A DNA stretch of 64,000 nucleotides from Caballeronia insecticola (GCF_000402035.1 NC_021288.1:186001-250000), one strand, 5' to 3'. Counted from the stretch's first letter, positions 9,098-18,028 are shown. Numbers and translations: made by a program. Notes: generated by a model not told the origin, from the letters alone.

Positions 9098-9993
9098 TTC
9101 GATTCAGGATTGGCAACGTAACGGCGACGCTCGTTCAGGAAACGGTCGACACGTCCTTCGAGTTTCTGACGTTCTTTCCGCTCGCGACGGCCCAGGCGGT
9201 GGACGAGAATCTTTCGTGGATGGCGCCCGGTCATTACGATCCCGCCACCGGACGCATGTTGCTCAGCATGCACTCGTGGCTGCTGGATACGGGCCGCCAC
9301 AAGATTCTGATCGACGGCTGCGTCGGTAACGACAAGGAGCGTCCCGGCCGCCCCGACTGGTGCAATCTGCAGACGCCGTATCTCGACCGTCTCGCGGCGG
9401 CGGGCGCGACGCCCGAGCAGATCGACTACGTGCTCTGCACGCATCTGCATGCGGACCATGTCGGCTGGAATACGCGGCTCGTCGGCGATCGCTGGGTGCC
9501 GACCTTTCCCAACGCGAAGTACGTGTTCTCGAAGATCGAGAACGATTACTGGGCGGCGCGTTATGCGGCGGATGCGAAGGGGCATCACATCCTCGGCTAT
9601 AAGGACAGCGTGTTGCCGGTGATCGAAGCGGGCCAGGCGCTGATCGTCGACGAGTATGCGGAGATCGCCGGCTGTCTGTCGCTCGAACCCGCACCGGGCC
9701 ACACGCCGGGGCACGTCGCGATCTGGCTGAAGTCGAACGATGCGCACGCCGTGATGACCGGCGACATCCTGCATCATCCGATTCAGGTGAAGTATCCGCA
9801 ATGGAGCTGTTTCGGCTGCATCGACCAGAAGCAATCCGCCGAGACGCGTCTCAGGATTCTGGAGCAGACCTGCGAGCGTCGCGCGCTATTGTTGCCCGGA
9901 CACTTCATGGCGCCGCATGCGGGTTATGTCGATGAAAAGCCCGGCGGCTTCGCTTTCCGGCATCCCGAGTTCGATCAGGGACGCAAGTCATGA
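9094..9993 (+). CDS. Metallo-beta-lactamase-fold hydrolase (lactonase-like)
   Basis: A 299-residue MBL-fold protein starting at GTG 9094, which overlaps the transporter stop as GTGA. The Zn-binding motif HLHADH (followed by VGW) is present, then the third histidine in PAPGHTPGH and the bridging aspartate in MTGDILHHP. This layout is shared with N-acyl-homoserine lactonases and other lactone or ester hydrolases. In this operon a lactone or ester intermediate is the more likely substrate than a signalling molecule, but the sequence cannot decide. It has no signal peptide and should be cytosolic. Confidence 0.9.
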   Translation: MIRFRIGNVTATLVQETVDTSFEFLTFFPLATAQAVDENLSWMAPGHYDPATGRMLLSMHSWLLDTGRHKILIDGCVGNDKERPGRPDWCNLQTPYLDRLAAAGATPEQIDYVLCTHLHADHVGWNTRLVGDRWVPTFPNAKYVFSKIENDYWAARYAADAKGHHILGYKDSVLPVIEAGQALIVDEYAEIAGCLSLEPAPGHTPGHVAIWLKSNDAHAVMTGDILHHPIQVKYPQWSCFGCIDQKQSAETRLRILEQTCERRALLLPGHFMAPHAGYVDEKPGGFAFRHPEFDQGRKS

Positions 9994-10586
9994 CGCATCG
10001 TCCTGCTTCGACCGACGTCGAGATTCATCCGTTGATCGCCGGGCGCTGGAGTCCGCGCGCGTATGCGGACCGACCTGTCGCGCATGCGCAGGTGCTCGCG
10101 ATGCTCGAAGCGGCGCGCTGGGCGCCGTCGGCGTTCAATGCGCAGCCGTGGCGCTTCGTCGTGTTCGAGAAGACAGTCGATGCAACTGCGTTCGAGCGCG
10201 CGTTCGGCACGCTCATATCGTTCAATCGATCGTGGAATGTTCATGCGCAGGTGTTGATCGCCGTGCTCGCGGATACGCTCACGTCGAAAGGCGCGGTGAA
10301 CCCGGGCGCCTGCTACGACACCGGCGCTGCCGCGATGGCGCTGCTATTGCAGGCGCATGCGCAAGGTCTCGCCGCGCACGCGATGAGCGGCCTCGATGCC
10401 GACGCATTCCGCGCAGCCTTCGCGATTCCCGCGCGTTACGAAGTACAGAGCATGATTTCGGTCGCGCATCATGGCGATGCGCAGACGCTTCCCGCCGCGC
10501 TCGCGGAGCGCGAGCATGCGCCGCGTGCGCGCTTGCCGATGGAACGGATCGCGCACTTCGGCGCATGGCCTGAATCGGATCGATAA
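9990..10586 (+). CDS. Nitroreductase-family FMN oxidoreductase
   Basis: A 198-residue nitroreductase-fold protein. Signatures are RWSPRAY near residue 20 and ARWAPSAFNAQPWRFV, the FMN phosphate-binding segment, then a glycine/alanine-rich helix in the second half. Members use FMN and NAD(P)H to reduce nitro groups, enones or flavins. It starts inside the stop of the MBL hydrolase (ATGA), so it is the last gene of the AtuA 1 operon. It converges with the lumazine synthase gene, with a hairpin between them. Confidence 0.88.
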   Translation: MTHRPASTDVEIHPLIAGRWSPRAYADRPVAHAQVLAMLEAARWAPSAFNAQPWRFVVFEKTVDATAFERAFGTLISFNRSWNVHAQVLIAVLADTLTSKGAVNPGACYDTGAAAMALLLQAHAQGLAAHAMSGLDADAFRAAFAIPARYEVQSMISVAHHGDAQTLPAALAEREHAPRARLPMERIAHFGAWPESDR

Positions 10587-10609
10587 GAAGAAGCAGGAAG
10601 CAGCAAGCA

Positions 10610-10632
10610 GCATCCCGCATCGCGCGGGATGC
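10610..10632. terminator. Hairpin between convergent genes
   Basis: A perfect 9-bp stem (GCATCCCGC / GCGGGATGC) with a 5-base loop sits in the 52-base gap between the convergent nitroreductase and lumazine synthase genes. There is no strong T run on either side, so it may end transcription only partly or act in both directions. Confidence 0.55.
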
Positions 10633-10638
10633 CTTCGT

Positions 10639-11103
10639 TCACGCAATCATCGCAACGCGCTGCAAGGTCTCCACACACGCGTTCGCCACTTCGCGTCCCT
10701 TCACGTTCATGTGATCATGAAAGAAGCGCATGTGCTCGTCGCCCGCATGAAAATGATGCGGCGTGAGCACGGCGGAAAACACCGGCGTGAGCGTGTCGAG
10801 TTGCACGCGCATCAGTCCGTCGATGACGGCGTGCGCCACGAACTCATGCCGATAAATCCCGCCATCGACCACAAGTCCCGCCGCGACGATCGCATCATAG
10901 CCGCGCCGCGCGAGCAGCTTCGCGTGCAACGGCAATTCGAACGCGCCGGGCACTTCGAAGCATTCGACCATGCTCGCATCGATACCCCGTTCGACGACGC
11001 GTTCAACAAACGCCACGCGACACCGGTCCACGATGTCGCGATGCCAGCACGACTGCACGAAGGCAATGCGCATCGGCCCGGCCGGTTGCGAAAGCGCGTT
11101 CAT
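10639..11103 (-). CDS. ribH2: 6,7-dimethyl-8-ribityllumazine synthase, type II (RibH2-like)
   Basis: A 154-residue lumazine synthase, the penultimate enzyme of riboflavin synthesis (ribulose-derived butanone phosphate plus aminouracil to lumazine). Family features are SCWHRDIV near residue 18, the loop CFEVPGAFELPLHAK, and GLVVDGGIYRHEFVA. The C-terminus, with VLTPHHFHAGDEHMRFFHDHMNVKGREVA, resembles the second lumazine synthase type known from Brucella and rhizobia rather than the short housekeeping enzyme. Its ATG overlaps the stop of the alcohol dehydrogenase gene (ATGA), so it is made from the same message as a flavin reductase. It is likely a flavin-supply gene for the FMN-dependent enzymes of this island. 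No other rib gene is nearby. Confidence 0.88.
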   Translation of the reverse strand: MNALSQPAGPMRIAFVQSCWHRDIVDRCRVAFVERVVERGIDASMVECFEVPGAFELPLHAKLLARRGYDAIVAAGLVVDGGIYRHEFVAHAVIDGLMRVQLDTLTPVFSAVLTPHHFHAGDEHMRFFHDHMNVKGREVANACVETLQRVAMIA

Positions 11104-12260
11104 AGCGCGGCCTTGTAGATATCGAGCGCGGCCGCCTCCGTCATCTCGCGCGGATTGTTGATGAGCAGACGTTGCTGCTTCATCGCGTCGGCGGCGAGCA
11201 TCGGCAGATGCGAATCTTCGACGCCCACTTCGCGCAGCGTGCGCGGAATGCCGGTTTCGTCCACGAGCGTCTGCATCGTCTGGATGAAGGCTTCGGTCTT
11301 CGTTTCGATGCTCGCATCGGCGGCGACGCACTGAAGCGTATCGGCGAGTTCCGCATACAACGGCGCGGCAGCGGACGCGTTGAAGCGCAGCACATGCATC
11401 AGCACGAGCGCGTTCGACAAACCATGCGGCACATGAAAATGCCCGCCGAGCGGATAGGCGAGCGCATGCACCGCCGCAACCGGCGCATTCGAAAACGCCT
11501 GGCCCGCAAGCGTCGCGCCGAGCAGCATCGCTTCGCGTGCAGCGCGATTACGGCCATCGCGGCAAGCGGTCAACAGATTCGCGTAGAGCAAACGTAGCGA
11601 TTCCTTCGCGAGCATGTCGGACAACGGATTCTTCAGACGCGCCGAGGTGTACGCCTCGATCGCATGCACCATTGCGTCGATGCCGGTCGCGGCGGTCGCT
11701 TGCGGCGGCAGGCCGAGCGTGAGTTCGGCGTCGAGCAGCGCGATGTCGGGATAGAGGATCGGCGAGACGACGCCGCTCTTCGTGGTCGCGCCCGTCGTCA
11801 CGATGGAAATGGCCGTGACTTCGGAGCCCGTGCCCGCGGTCGTCGGCATCAGCACGAGCGGTAGACGCGGACCTTCGACATGGCCGACGCCATACATCGT
11901 GTCGAGCGGCTGATTCGATGCACACAGCACGGCGATGAGCTTCGCGACATCCATCGACGAGCCGCCGCCGAGGCCCAGCACGATCTGCGCGCCGCTCGCC
12001 CTGGCACGCGCCGCGGCGTCGAGCACGACGTGATCGGGCGGATCGGCGACCACGTCGTCGATCACGGTGACCTGCCAGCCTTGCGTGGCGAGATTGTCGA
12101 GCGCCGGACCGATCAGCCCGCTTTCATGCAGGAAGCGATCGGTGACGAGCACGAGACGGCGTTCGTCGCGATAACGCTCGCGCAACAACGTGCCGAGACG
12201 CCGCGCGCTGCCGTAATCGACGACGAGCGAAGGAACCGTGGTGAAACTGAAAGCGTTCAT
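11100..12260 (-). CDS. Iron-containing alcohol dehydrogenase / maleylacetate reductase family
   Basis: A 386-residue group III dehydrogenase. The NAD(P)-binding GGGSSMDVAK is near residue 95, PTTAGTGSE follows, and the metal-binding histidines are in DAMVHAIEAY and FHVPHG. The maleylacetate reductase branch is suggested by the opening FTTVPSLVVDYGSARRL. It may reduce an oxo acid or aldehyde produced by the monooxygenases. The start ATG 12260 lies 6 bases after the flavin reductase gene; the longer upstream frame overlaps that gene and is not coding. It is co-transcribed with flavin reductase and lumazine synthase. Confidence 0.9.
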   Translation of the reverse strand: MNAFSFTTVPSLVVDYGSARRLGTLLRERYRDERRLVLVTDRFLHESGLIGPALDNLATQGWQVTVIDDVVADPPDHVVLDAAARARASGAQIVLGLGGGSSMDVAKLIAVLCASNQPLDTMYGVGHVEGPRLPLVLMPTTAGTGSEVTAISIVTTGATTKSGVVSPILYPDIALLDAELTLGLPPQATAATGIDAMVHAIEAYTSARLKNPLSDMLAKESLRLLYANLLTACRDGRNRAAREAMLLGATLAGQAFSNAPVAAVHALAYPLGGHFHVPHGLSNALVLMHVLRFNASAAAPLYAELADTLQCVAADASIETKTEAFIQTMQTLVDETGIPRTLREVGVEDSHLPMLAADAMKQQRLLINNPREMTEAAALDIYKAAL

Positions 12261-12265
12261 GCGAT

Positions 12266-12775
12266 TCAGGAGAGAGAGTCTGCGGTTTCGAGTTCGAGGT
12301 GTCGAAAACCCCGGTTGTAATAGACGAGCGGCGTAGCGTCGCCGAGTTCGACCTGTTGAATCTCGCCGATCAGCACGGTATGGTCGCCGGCTTCGTGAAC
12401 GTCGCGCGCGACGCACACGAGCGATGCCATCGAGCCGGGCAGCATCGGCGGATGCGGGTTGTCTTCGGTGCCGTAGCGGAAGGCGTGCGGGCCGAACTTG
12501 TCGACGCCCTTGCGCGCGAAATGCATCGCGATGTCCTTCTGTTCCTGCGCGAGAATGTTGATCGCGTAGCGTTGCGCGTCGACGAACGCGGCGTGCGAAT
12601 CGGCCGTGTTGGCAATGCACACGAGCACGAGCGGCGGGTCCATCGACACGGACGAGAACGAGCTGGCGGTAAAGCCCCAGTGACGGCCTTGTTCGTCGGT
12701 GGTCGAGACGATGGTGACGCCGCTCGGAAAGGCGGACAGCGCGTCACGGAAGGTCTGTTTATTGTCGAGGGTCAT
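12266..12775 (-). CDS. Flavin reductase (HpaC/NtaB-like), copy 1
   Basis: A 169-residue NAD(P)H:flavin oxidoreductase of the HpaC/ActVB family. The N-terminal FPSGVTIVSTTDEQG, the SSFSSVSMDPPLVLVC segment that binds flavin, and HTVLIGEI near the end are typical. It hands reduced FMN to a monooxygenase, most likely the NtaA-like enzyme encoded divergently at 14023. GGAGA precedes the ATG. It is the first gene of a three-gene minus-strand unit (reductase, dehydrogenase, RibH2). A second flavin reductase is at 19793. Confidence 0.92.
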   Translation of the reverse strand: MTLDNKQTFRDALSAFPSGVTIVSTTDEQGRHWGFTASSFSSVSMDPPLVLVCIANTADSHAAFVDAQRYAINILAQEQKDIAMHFARKGVDKFGPHAFRYGTEDNPHPPMLPGSMASLVCVARDVHEAGDHTVLIGEIQQVELGDATPLVYYNRGFRHLELETADSLS

Positions 12776-12913
12776 GATAGGTCTCCGGGATGAGATGAGC
12801 GCACGGTTGCTTGCACTCCATGACCCGAGTCTAGGGTCGCGCGCCCGGCAGGACAATTTCGATGTCGCGATGGATTGATCGGCAAAACGGATAGATGCGC
12901 GCATTGATAGGCA

Positions 12914-13882
12914 TCAGGTGGGCGACGCATCCGGTGCGAGCGTCGCGCCGAAATTCGCCTGCAGATGCCGCACGAAGCTGAGCGCGGCGGCGCTCAAATC
13001 GGCGTCGCGCGAGCGCAAAATGCCGAAGCGGCGTTGCAGGCGCACGTCGGCCACTTGCAGCGTGGCGCGCGTGTCGCGGGCGTAGCGCTGGGCCATCGAA
13101 CGCGGCAGGAAGGTCGCGCCGAGGCCCGCATCGACCATGCCGAGCAACGTGCTCAAATTGGCCGCGTGATGCATTGGCCGCAGCGCCAGGCCGCGCTTCG
13201 CGAATTCGTCGGCGAGCGTGTCGCGCAACATCGAATAGCGTTCGAGCAGCATCAGCGGAATGAGTGCGAGCTGTTCGAGCGTCACTTCGCCCGCCTGCGC
13301 GAGCGGATGCGTCGTCGGCACGACAACGAGCATGTCCTCTTCGGTCAGTGCTTCGAAACTGAGCTTGCTCGAATCGTTGTCGAACGCGACGACGGCGAGA
13401 TCGGCCTCGTTACTCTCGATCTTCGCGACGACATCCTCGTATTGCAGATCGCGCAGTTGAATCTGCACATCCGGATAGCGTTGGCAAAACGAGTGGATCA
13501 GCGAAGGCAGCATGACGGCGGAGATCATCGGCGTTGCGGCGACGATCACGCGCAGGCGCGCGGCTTGTGCATCGGACTGGAATTCCTGCAGCAGCTTGCG
13601 CAGATCGCGCAGCGCGAGTTCGGCGCGTTCGCGCAGGCGATGGCCCGCGGGCGTGGGCTCGACATGCCGCGTCGTGCGTACGAGCAGGCGCGTCTTCAAT
13701 GTCGATTCGAGGCGCTGCACGCGCGCCGTGACGGACGGCTGCGAAATGTGCAGGCGTTTCGCGGCGGCGCTGAAACTGCCCAGTTCGACGACGGCAAGAA
13801 AGGTTTCCAGTTCGACGAGATCGAAGCGCAGCGTGAGCGGCGCCGCCGCGTGCGCGTCCTCGTCCGGCTTGTCGGGCGCCAT
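12914..13882 (-). CDS. LysR-family regulator, divergent from monooxygenase 1
   Basis: A 322-residue LysR-type regulator and close paralogue of the one at 4868-5830. The HTH (SFSAAAKRLHISQPSVTARVQRLE) is at about residues 33-56. It is divergent from the NtaA-like monooxygenase and upstream of the flavin reductase unit, so it may control both. The gap with the monooxygenase holds an operator-like repeat matching the one before AtuA 1. The 138 bases between its end and the flavin reductase start, 12776-12913, contain no gene that I can see. Confidence 0.92.
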   Translation of the reverse strand: MAPDKPDEDAHAAAPLTLRFDLVELETFLAVVELGSFSAAAKRLHISQPSVTARVQRLESTLKTRLLVRTTRHVEPTPAGHRLRERAELALRDLRKLLQEFQSDAQAARLRVIVAATPMISAVMLPSLIHSFCQRYPDVQIQLRDLQYEDVVAKIESNEADLAVVAFDNDSSKLSFEALTEEDMLVVVPTTHPLAQAGEVTLEQLALIPLMLLERYSMLRDTLADEFAKRGLALRPMHHAANLSTLLGMVDAGLGATFLPRSMAQRYARDTRATLQVADVRLQRRFGILRSRDADLSAAALSFVRHLQANFGATLAPDASPT

Positions 13883-13917
13883 GACGGGCAGTCTCCGGTG
13901 GTTTTATCAGTATCGGC

Positions 13918-13934
13918 TATGAGTCTATCTCATA
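13918..13934. promoter_or_regulatory. Candidate LysR operator upstream of monooxygenase 1
   Basis: An inverted repeat TATGAG-N5-CTCATA contains the LysR T-N11-A core. Aligned with the repeat at 5853-5877, the centre CTATCT and the following ATAAA are shared at the same spacing (16 of 22 positions over the aligned stretch). The neighbouring regulators are paralogues, which makes a common operator plausible. Confidence 0.6.
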
Positions 13935-14022
13935 AAGCAAATAGTGTCGTTGCGGCGCCCTCGACATAATCGGCTGCATATCGATTCCGATATCAGAGAC
14001 GTTGCACGAGGAGGCATCACAC

Positions 14023-15450
14023 ATGGCACACGACACTTCGCGTCAGATGACGCTCATCGGTTTCCTGCAGGCGCAAAACTGCTCGACGTATCCCGGTTCC
14101 TGGCGTCACAGCGGCGCGATGCAGGACTTCATGTCGCCCGAGTATTACCAGCGCATCGCGCGCACGCTCGAAGAGGGCAAGTTCCATCTCGCGTTCTTCG
14201 ACGACCGCCTGGCCATGCCCGACATCTACGGCGACGATCACGCGCAGACGGTCGAGCACGGTGTGCGCGCCGTGAAGATGGACCCGTCGCCGATTCTCTG
14301 CGCAATGGCGATGGCCACGACGCACCTCGGCTTGGGCGCCACGTATTCGACGACGTATTACGAGCCGTACCACATCGCGCGCCACTTCGCGACGCTCGAC
14401 CTGATGACGAAGGGCCGCGTCGCATGGAACGTGGTGACGTCGCTCAACGATTCGGAAGCCGCGAACTTCGGCCGCGAGATGCATCTGGAGCATGACCTTC
14501 GCTACGACCGCGCCGACGAATTCCTCGAAACCGTGATGGGTCACTGGGATTCGTGGGAAGACGACGCGCTGATTCTCGACAAAGCGAGCGGCCGCTTCGC
14601 GGATCCGGCGAAGGTGCATCGGCTGGATCATCGTGGCGAGTACTTCAAATCGCGCGGTCCGCTGACGGTGCCGCGTTCGCAGCAGGGTCATCCGGTGCTG
14701 ATTCAGGCGGGACAGAGCGGCCGTGGACGCGCGTTCGCATCGCGCTGGGGCGAGCTGATCTTCGTGGTGTATCCGAATCTCGCGGCGGGCAAGAAGCAAT
14801 ATGCGGAACTGAAGCAGGCGGTGTCGGCGGCGGGGCGCGATCCGGACAAGGTCAAGGTCTCGACGGCGTGTTATACGGTGGTCGCCGAATCGGAAGAGAT
14901 CGCGCAGCAGGAGCGCGACTATATCGATTCGCTCGCCAAGCCGATCGACTCGCTCACGCTGCTGTGCGAAGTGCTCAACACGGACTTCTCGACGCGCGAC
15001 TACGACGCGCCCTTCACCGATGCAGAGATGAAGGCCATCTCGGGCTGGACCGGTTTCCGCGATCGCGTGGTGATGCTCTCGGGCAAGCAGAATCCGTCGG
15101 TGCGCGATTTCGTCGACTTCTCGAATCGTGCGCGTCTGAACGAATTCCCGGTGTTCGCGGGCACGGCGAAGACGGTGGCCGATCAGATGGAGCAATGGTT
15201 CGTCGAAGGCGGCTGCGACGGCTTCGTGATTTCGCCGACGCACGTGCCCGGCGGCTACGAAGACTTCGTGCGTCAGGTCGTGCCGGAACTGCAACGGCGT
15301 GGCGTGTTCCGCAAGGACTACGACGGCACGACGCTGCGCGAGAATCTCGGCCTGGCGAAGCCGAAGGCGGGCGACTGGCGCGAGCAGGCGTTCGCTGGCG
15401 TCAATGACGTCAATGATGCGATGGGCGAGCCGATGCGCAAGGCCGGATAA
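14023..15450 (+). CDS. NtaA/DmoA-family FMN-dependent monooxygenase, copy 1
   Basis: A 475-residue bacterial luciferase-like (LLM) monooxygenase of the NtaA/SnaA/DszA branch. These two-component enzymes use reduced FMN and O2 for oxidative C-N or C-S cleavage, or for lactone-type insertions. The N-terminus MTLIGFLQAQNCSTYPGSWRH and the internal NVVTSLNDSEAANFG and VPRSQQGHPVLIQAGQSG are typical. The ATG at 14023 has a strong GAGGAGG site; a TTG 21 bases upstream is less likely. It is strikingly similar to the enzyme at 22876-24267. Reduced flavin presumably comes from the reductase at 12266 or 19793. The substrate is unknown. Confidence 0.93.
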   Translation: MAHDTSRQMTLIGFLQAQNCSTYPGSWRHSGAMQDFMSPEYYQRIARTLEEGKFHLAFFDDRLAMPDIYGDDHAQTVEHGVRAVKMDPSPILCAMAMATTHLGLGATYSTTYYEPYHIARHFATLDLMTKGRVAWNVVTSLNDSEAANFGREMHLEHDLRYDRADEFLETVMGHWDSWEDDALILDKASGRFADPAKVHRLDHRGEYFKSRGPLTVPRSQQGHPVLIQAGQSGRGRAFASRWGELIFVVYPNLAAGKKQYAELKQAVSAAGRDPDKVKVSTACYTVVAESEEIAQQERDYIDSLAKPIDSLTLLCEVLNTDFSTRDYDAPFTDAEMKAISGWTGFRDRVVMLSGKQNPSVRDFVDFSNRARLNEFPVFAGTAKTVADQMEQWFVEGGCDGFVISPTHVPGGYEDFVRQVVPELQRRGVFRKDYDGTTLRENLGLAKPKAGDWREQAFAGVNDVNDAMGEPMRKAG

Positions 15451-15513
15451 GCCATCGAACGTGCGAGAACAAAGCGCCCGGCATGTGACCGGGCGCAACT
15501 CCTGGAGACAGAC

Positions 15514-16866
15514 ATGGCAGAAATCGCCGATATCCGGCGCGTGGCGCTCGCGAGCACCATCGGTACCACCCTTGAATGGTACGACTTCTTTATCTTCGCG
15601 TCGGCTGCGGCGCTCGTATTCAGCAAGCTCTTCTTCCCGACCTTCGATCCCGTCGCGGGCACCATTGCATCGCTTGCGAGTTTCGCGGTGGGCTTCATCG
15701 CGCGGCCGGTCGGCGGCGCGGTGTTCGGGCATTTTGGCGATCGCATTGGCCGTAAGGCCATGCTCGTACTGAGCCTCACGATGATGGGCGGCGTTACGTT
15801 CCTGATCGGCCTGTTGCCGACGTACGCGAGCGTGGGCGTCGCCGCACCGGTTCTGCTGACTGTGCTGCGCTTCGTGCAGGGCTTCGCGGTGGGCGGCGAG
15901 TGGGGCGGCGCGACGTTGATGGTGATCGAGCACGCGCCCGCGAAAAAGCGCGGCTTTTACGGCAGCTGGCCGCAAATGGGCATTCCCGGCGCGCTGATCC
16001 TCTCGACCGGCGCGATGGCCGCGAGCACCGCGCTCACGACGCCCGAGCAATTCGCCGCGTGGGGCTGGCGCGTGCCGTTCCTGCTCTCCGGCATTCTCGT
16101 CGTGGTGGGCATCGTGATTCGCAGAAGGCTTGCGGAGTCGCCGAGCATCGAACGCATGCGCCGCAAGCATGAGACGCCGAGCGTGCCGATCGCGACGCTG
16201 CTCAAACGCCACAAGCGCACGACCTTTCTGCTGGTCGCATCGCAGGCGGTGCAGTGCGCGGGCTTTTATGTGGTCGCCGTGTACTCGCTTGTGTATCTCA
16301 CGCAGAATCTGCATCTGCCGCGCAGCGATGCGTTGCGCGCGCTGATGATCGCGGCGGCGTGCACGCTCGTCGCGCATCCGACGTTCGGCGCGCTGTCCGA
16401 TCGGATCGGACGCAAGAAGGTGTTCATGGGCGGGATGATCTTTCTCGGCCTTTTCATCTACCCGTATTTTCTGTTGCTCAACACCGGCAGCTATCCGCTG
16501 ATCGTGCTCGCGATGAGCATGGCGATGGCACTCGGCGAAGGCGCCGTGCAGGCCGCGCAGCCGAGCCTCTTCGCGGAGCAGTACGCATCGGGCGTGCGTT
16601 ATAGCGGCGTGTCGCTTGCGTATCAGCTCGCGACCGTGTCGTGGAGCGGCCCGACGCCGGTGATCGCGGCCATGCTGATCGCCTGGGCGGGCGGGTACTG
16701 GCCGCTCGTCGGCTATATCGTTTTGCTTGCGGTGATCTCGGTGGTGTCGATCATTCCGTTGCGCGAAGCCGCCGGCGTGGAACTGGCGACGCTCGAAGAA
16801 CAGGACGCCGCCACAGCACGCGCCGAGGATGCAGCGGATTACGCACGCAACGCGGCGATGAATTGA
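15514..16866 (+). CDS. MFS transporter, MHS type, copy 2
   Basis: A 450-residue, 12-helix MHS-type transporter closely related to the one at 7730. It shows the same GTTLEWYDFFIF opening, GDRIGRKAMLVLSL and GEWGGATLMVIEH. A CTGGAGAC ribosome site precedes the ATG. It follows the monooxygenase by 63 bases and is probably its substrate importer. The C-terminal tail is Ala/Glu/Asp-rich and hydrophilic. A hairpin terminator follows. Confidence 0.92.
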   Translation: MAEIADIRRVALASTIGTTLEWYDFFIFASAAALVFSKLFFPTFDPVAGTIASLASFAVGFIARPVGGAVFGHFGDRIGRKAMLVLSLTMMGGVTFLIGLLPTYASVGVAAPVLLTVLRFVQGFAVGGEWGGATLMVIEHAPAKKRGFYGSWPQMGIPGALILSTGAMAASTALTTPEQFAAWGWRVPFLLSGILVVVGIVIRRRLAESPSIERMRRKHETPSVPIATLLKRHKRTTFLLVASQAVQCAGFYVVAVYSLVYLTQNLHLPRSDALRALMIAAACTLVAHPTFGALSDRIGRKKVFMGGMIFLGLFIYPYFLLLNTGSYPLIVLAMSMAMALGEGAVQAAQPSLFAEQYASGVRYSGVSLAYQLATVSWSGPTPVIAAMLIAWAGGYWPLVGYIVLLAVISVVSIIPLREAAGVELATLEEQDAATARAEDAADYARNAAMN

Positions 16867-16878
16867 GTTAGCCGGAGG

Positions 16879-16906
16879 TTCGTGCTGGTGCATCGGCCAG
16901 CACGAA
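16879..16906. terminator. Hairpin after the MHS transporter gene
   Basis: A perfect 10-bp stem (TTCGTGCTGG / CCAGCACGAA) with an 8-base loop lies 12 bases after the transporter stop and before the convergent LysR gene. The T run is missing, so termination strength is uncertain. The rest of the gap to 17046 shows nothing recognisable. Confidence 0.6.
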
Positions 16907-17046
16907 AGAAGGACCGGCCGACACGAACCTGCGCGACCCTCCGAGAGACTTCACGCCGCGCGCGGTAGCGGGGCGTCGGACATCGGTGCGGGTCTCGGCA
17001 TGAAGGTTCGATGAATGCGCCGATTCTCGCGCGCCGACAGCATGCC

Positions 17047-17973
17047 TCACGAGATCGAACGCCAGACGCCCGCGCGCACGAGCGCATCGGTTTCCTGACG
17101 CACGATGCGATACAGCGCCTTCATCGCGAGCGTCGCTTCTTTCTTCGGCGAGAACGCGATAGACAGCACGCCCGGCAGCTTCGGCTCGACGATCGGCCGC
17201 GCCTTCAGCGTGCCGCGCTCGATGCGGCTCTGCACCGCCGCGTACGGCGCGACCGAGAAGCCCTGACCCGCTTCGACCAGTTCGAAGATCGCCATCATCG
17301 CGTCGATCTCGAAGGCGATGTTGAGCGCGAGCGAACGCGCGCTTGCGGCGTCCTCGGCGAGCGTGCGCAGGCCGTGCGGGCGCGCCGGAAGGATCCACGG
17401 CAGCTCGACGGCGTCGGCGAAACGGATCGGCTCCATCGAACGTTCGAGCACGGTGGCATCGGGCGGGCCGACCAGCAGTAGATCGTCCGACAAAAGCGGC
17501 TCGATGCTGATCGTGCTGTGCGGCCCGATGTTGTACAGCACGCCGATATCCAGTTGCCCGCTCAGCAGCCATTCGAGCATGTAGCCCGAAAGACCTTCGC
17601 GCATGCGCAGCCGCACATCGGGAAACTCGGCGCGAAAGCGGCGCACGAGCGGCACCAGCAGGAAATCGCCGAGCATCGGTGGAATGCCCATCGTCACGCT
17701 GCCGCCGGGTACCGCGCGCATCGCCTGCATGTGATTCACGGCTTCGTCGCTGCGTTCGAGGATATCGCTCGCGCGCGTGAGGAACTTCTGACCCGCTTCC
17801 GTGAGCGACATGCCGTGGCCGTTGCGATACAAAAGCGGCGGCCCGAGTTCCTGCTCCAGCATCTGGATATGACGCGTGAGCATCGACTGGCTGATGCCGA
17901 GTATCGCCGCCGCGCGCGAGACGCTGCCCTCGCGCGCCACGACCTTGAAATACCTGAGCTGCTTCAACTCCAC
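17047..17973 (-). CDS. LysR-family regulator, divergent from AtuA pair 2
   Basis: A 308-residue LysR-type regulator, different from the two paralogues at 4868 and 12914. The HTH is at the very N-terminus: LKQLRYFKVVAREGSVSRAAAILGISQSMLTRHIQMLE. GTG 17973 is the best start because AAAGGAGA precedes it and it gives a normal N-terminus; an upstream ATG at 18066 adds 31 atypical residues. It is divergent from the second AtuA gene and probably regulates that operon. Confidence 0.9.
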   Translation of the reverse strand: MELKQLRYFKVVAREGSVSRAAAILGISQSMLTRHIQMLEQELGPPLLYRNGHGMSLTEAGQKFLTRASDILERSDEAVNHMQAMRAVPGGSVTMGIPPMLGDFLLVPLVRRFRAEFPDVRLRMREGLSGYMLEWLLSGQLDIGVLYNIGPHSTISIEPLLSDDLLLVGPPDATVLERSMEPIRFADAVELPWILPARPHGLRTLAEDAASARSLALNIAFEIDAMMAIFELVEAGQGFSVAPYAAVQSRIERGTLKARPIVEPKLPGVLSIAFSPKKEATLAMKALYRIVRQETDALVRAGVWRSIS

Positions 17974-18013
17974 GTGCCGGTCTCCTTTCGTGTCGGGCCA
18001 TCTCGCCCGATAT

Positions 18014-18028
18014 GCATAACAGGTATGC
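18014..18028. promoter_or_regulatory. Possible LysR site upstream of AtuA 2
   Basis: A short inverted repeat GCATA-N5-TATGC lies in the 121-base gap between the divergent LysR and AtuA 2 genes. It is short enough to arise by chance; only its position supports it. Confidence 0.35.

Noticed and set aside
14017..16893. Minus-strand frame of 958 residues
   Set aside because: Antisense to the monooxygenase and MHS transporter; Arg/His-rich shadow, no recognisable domain.
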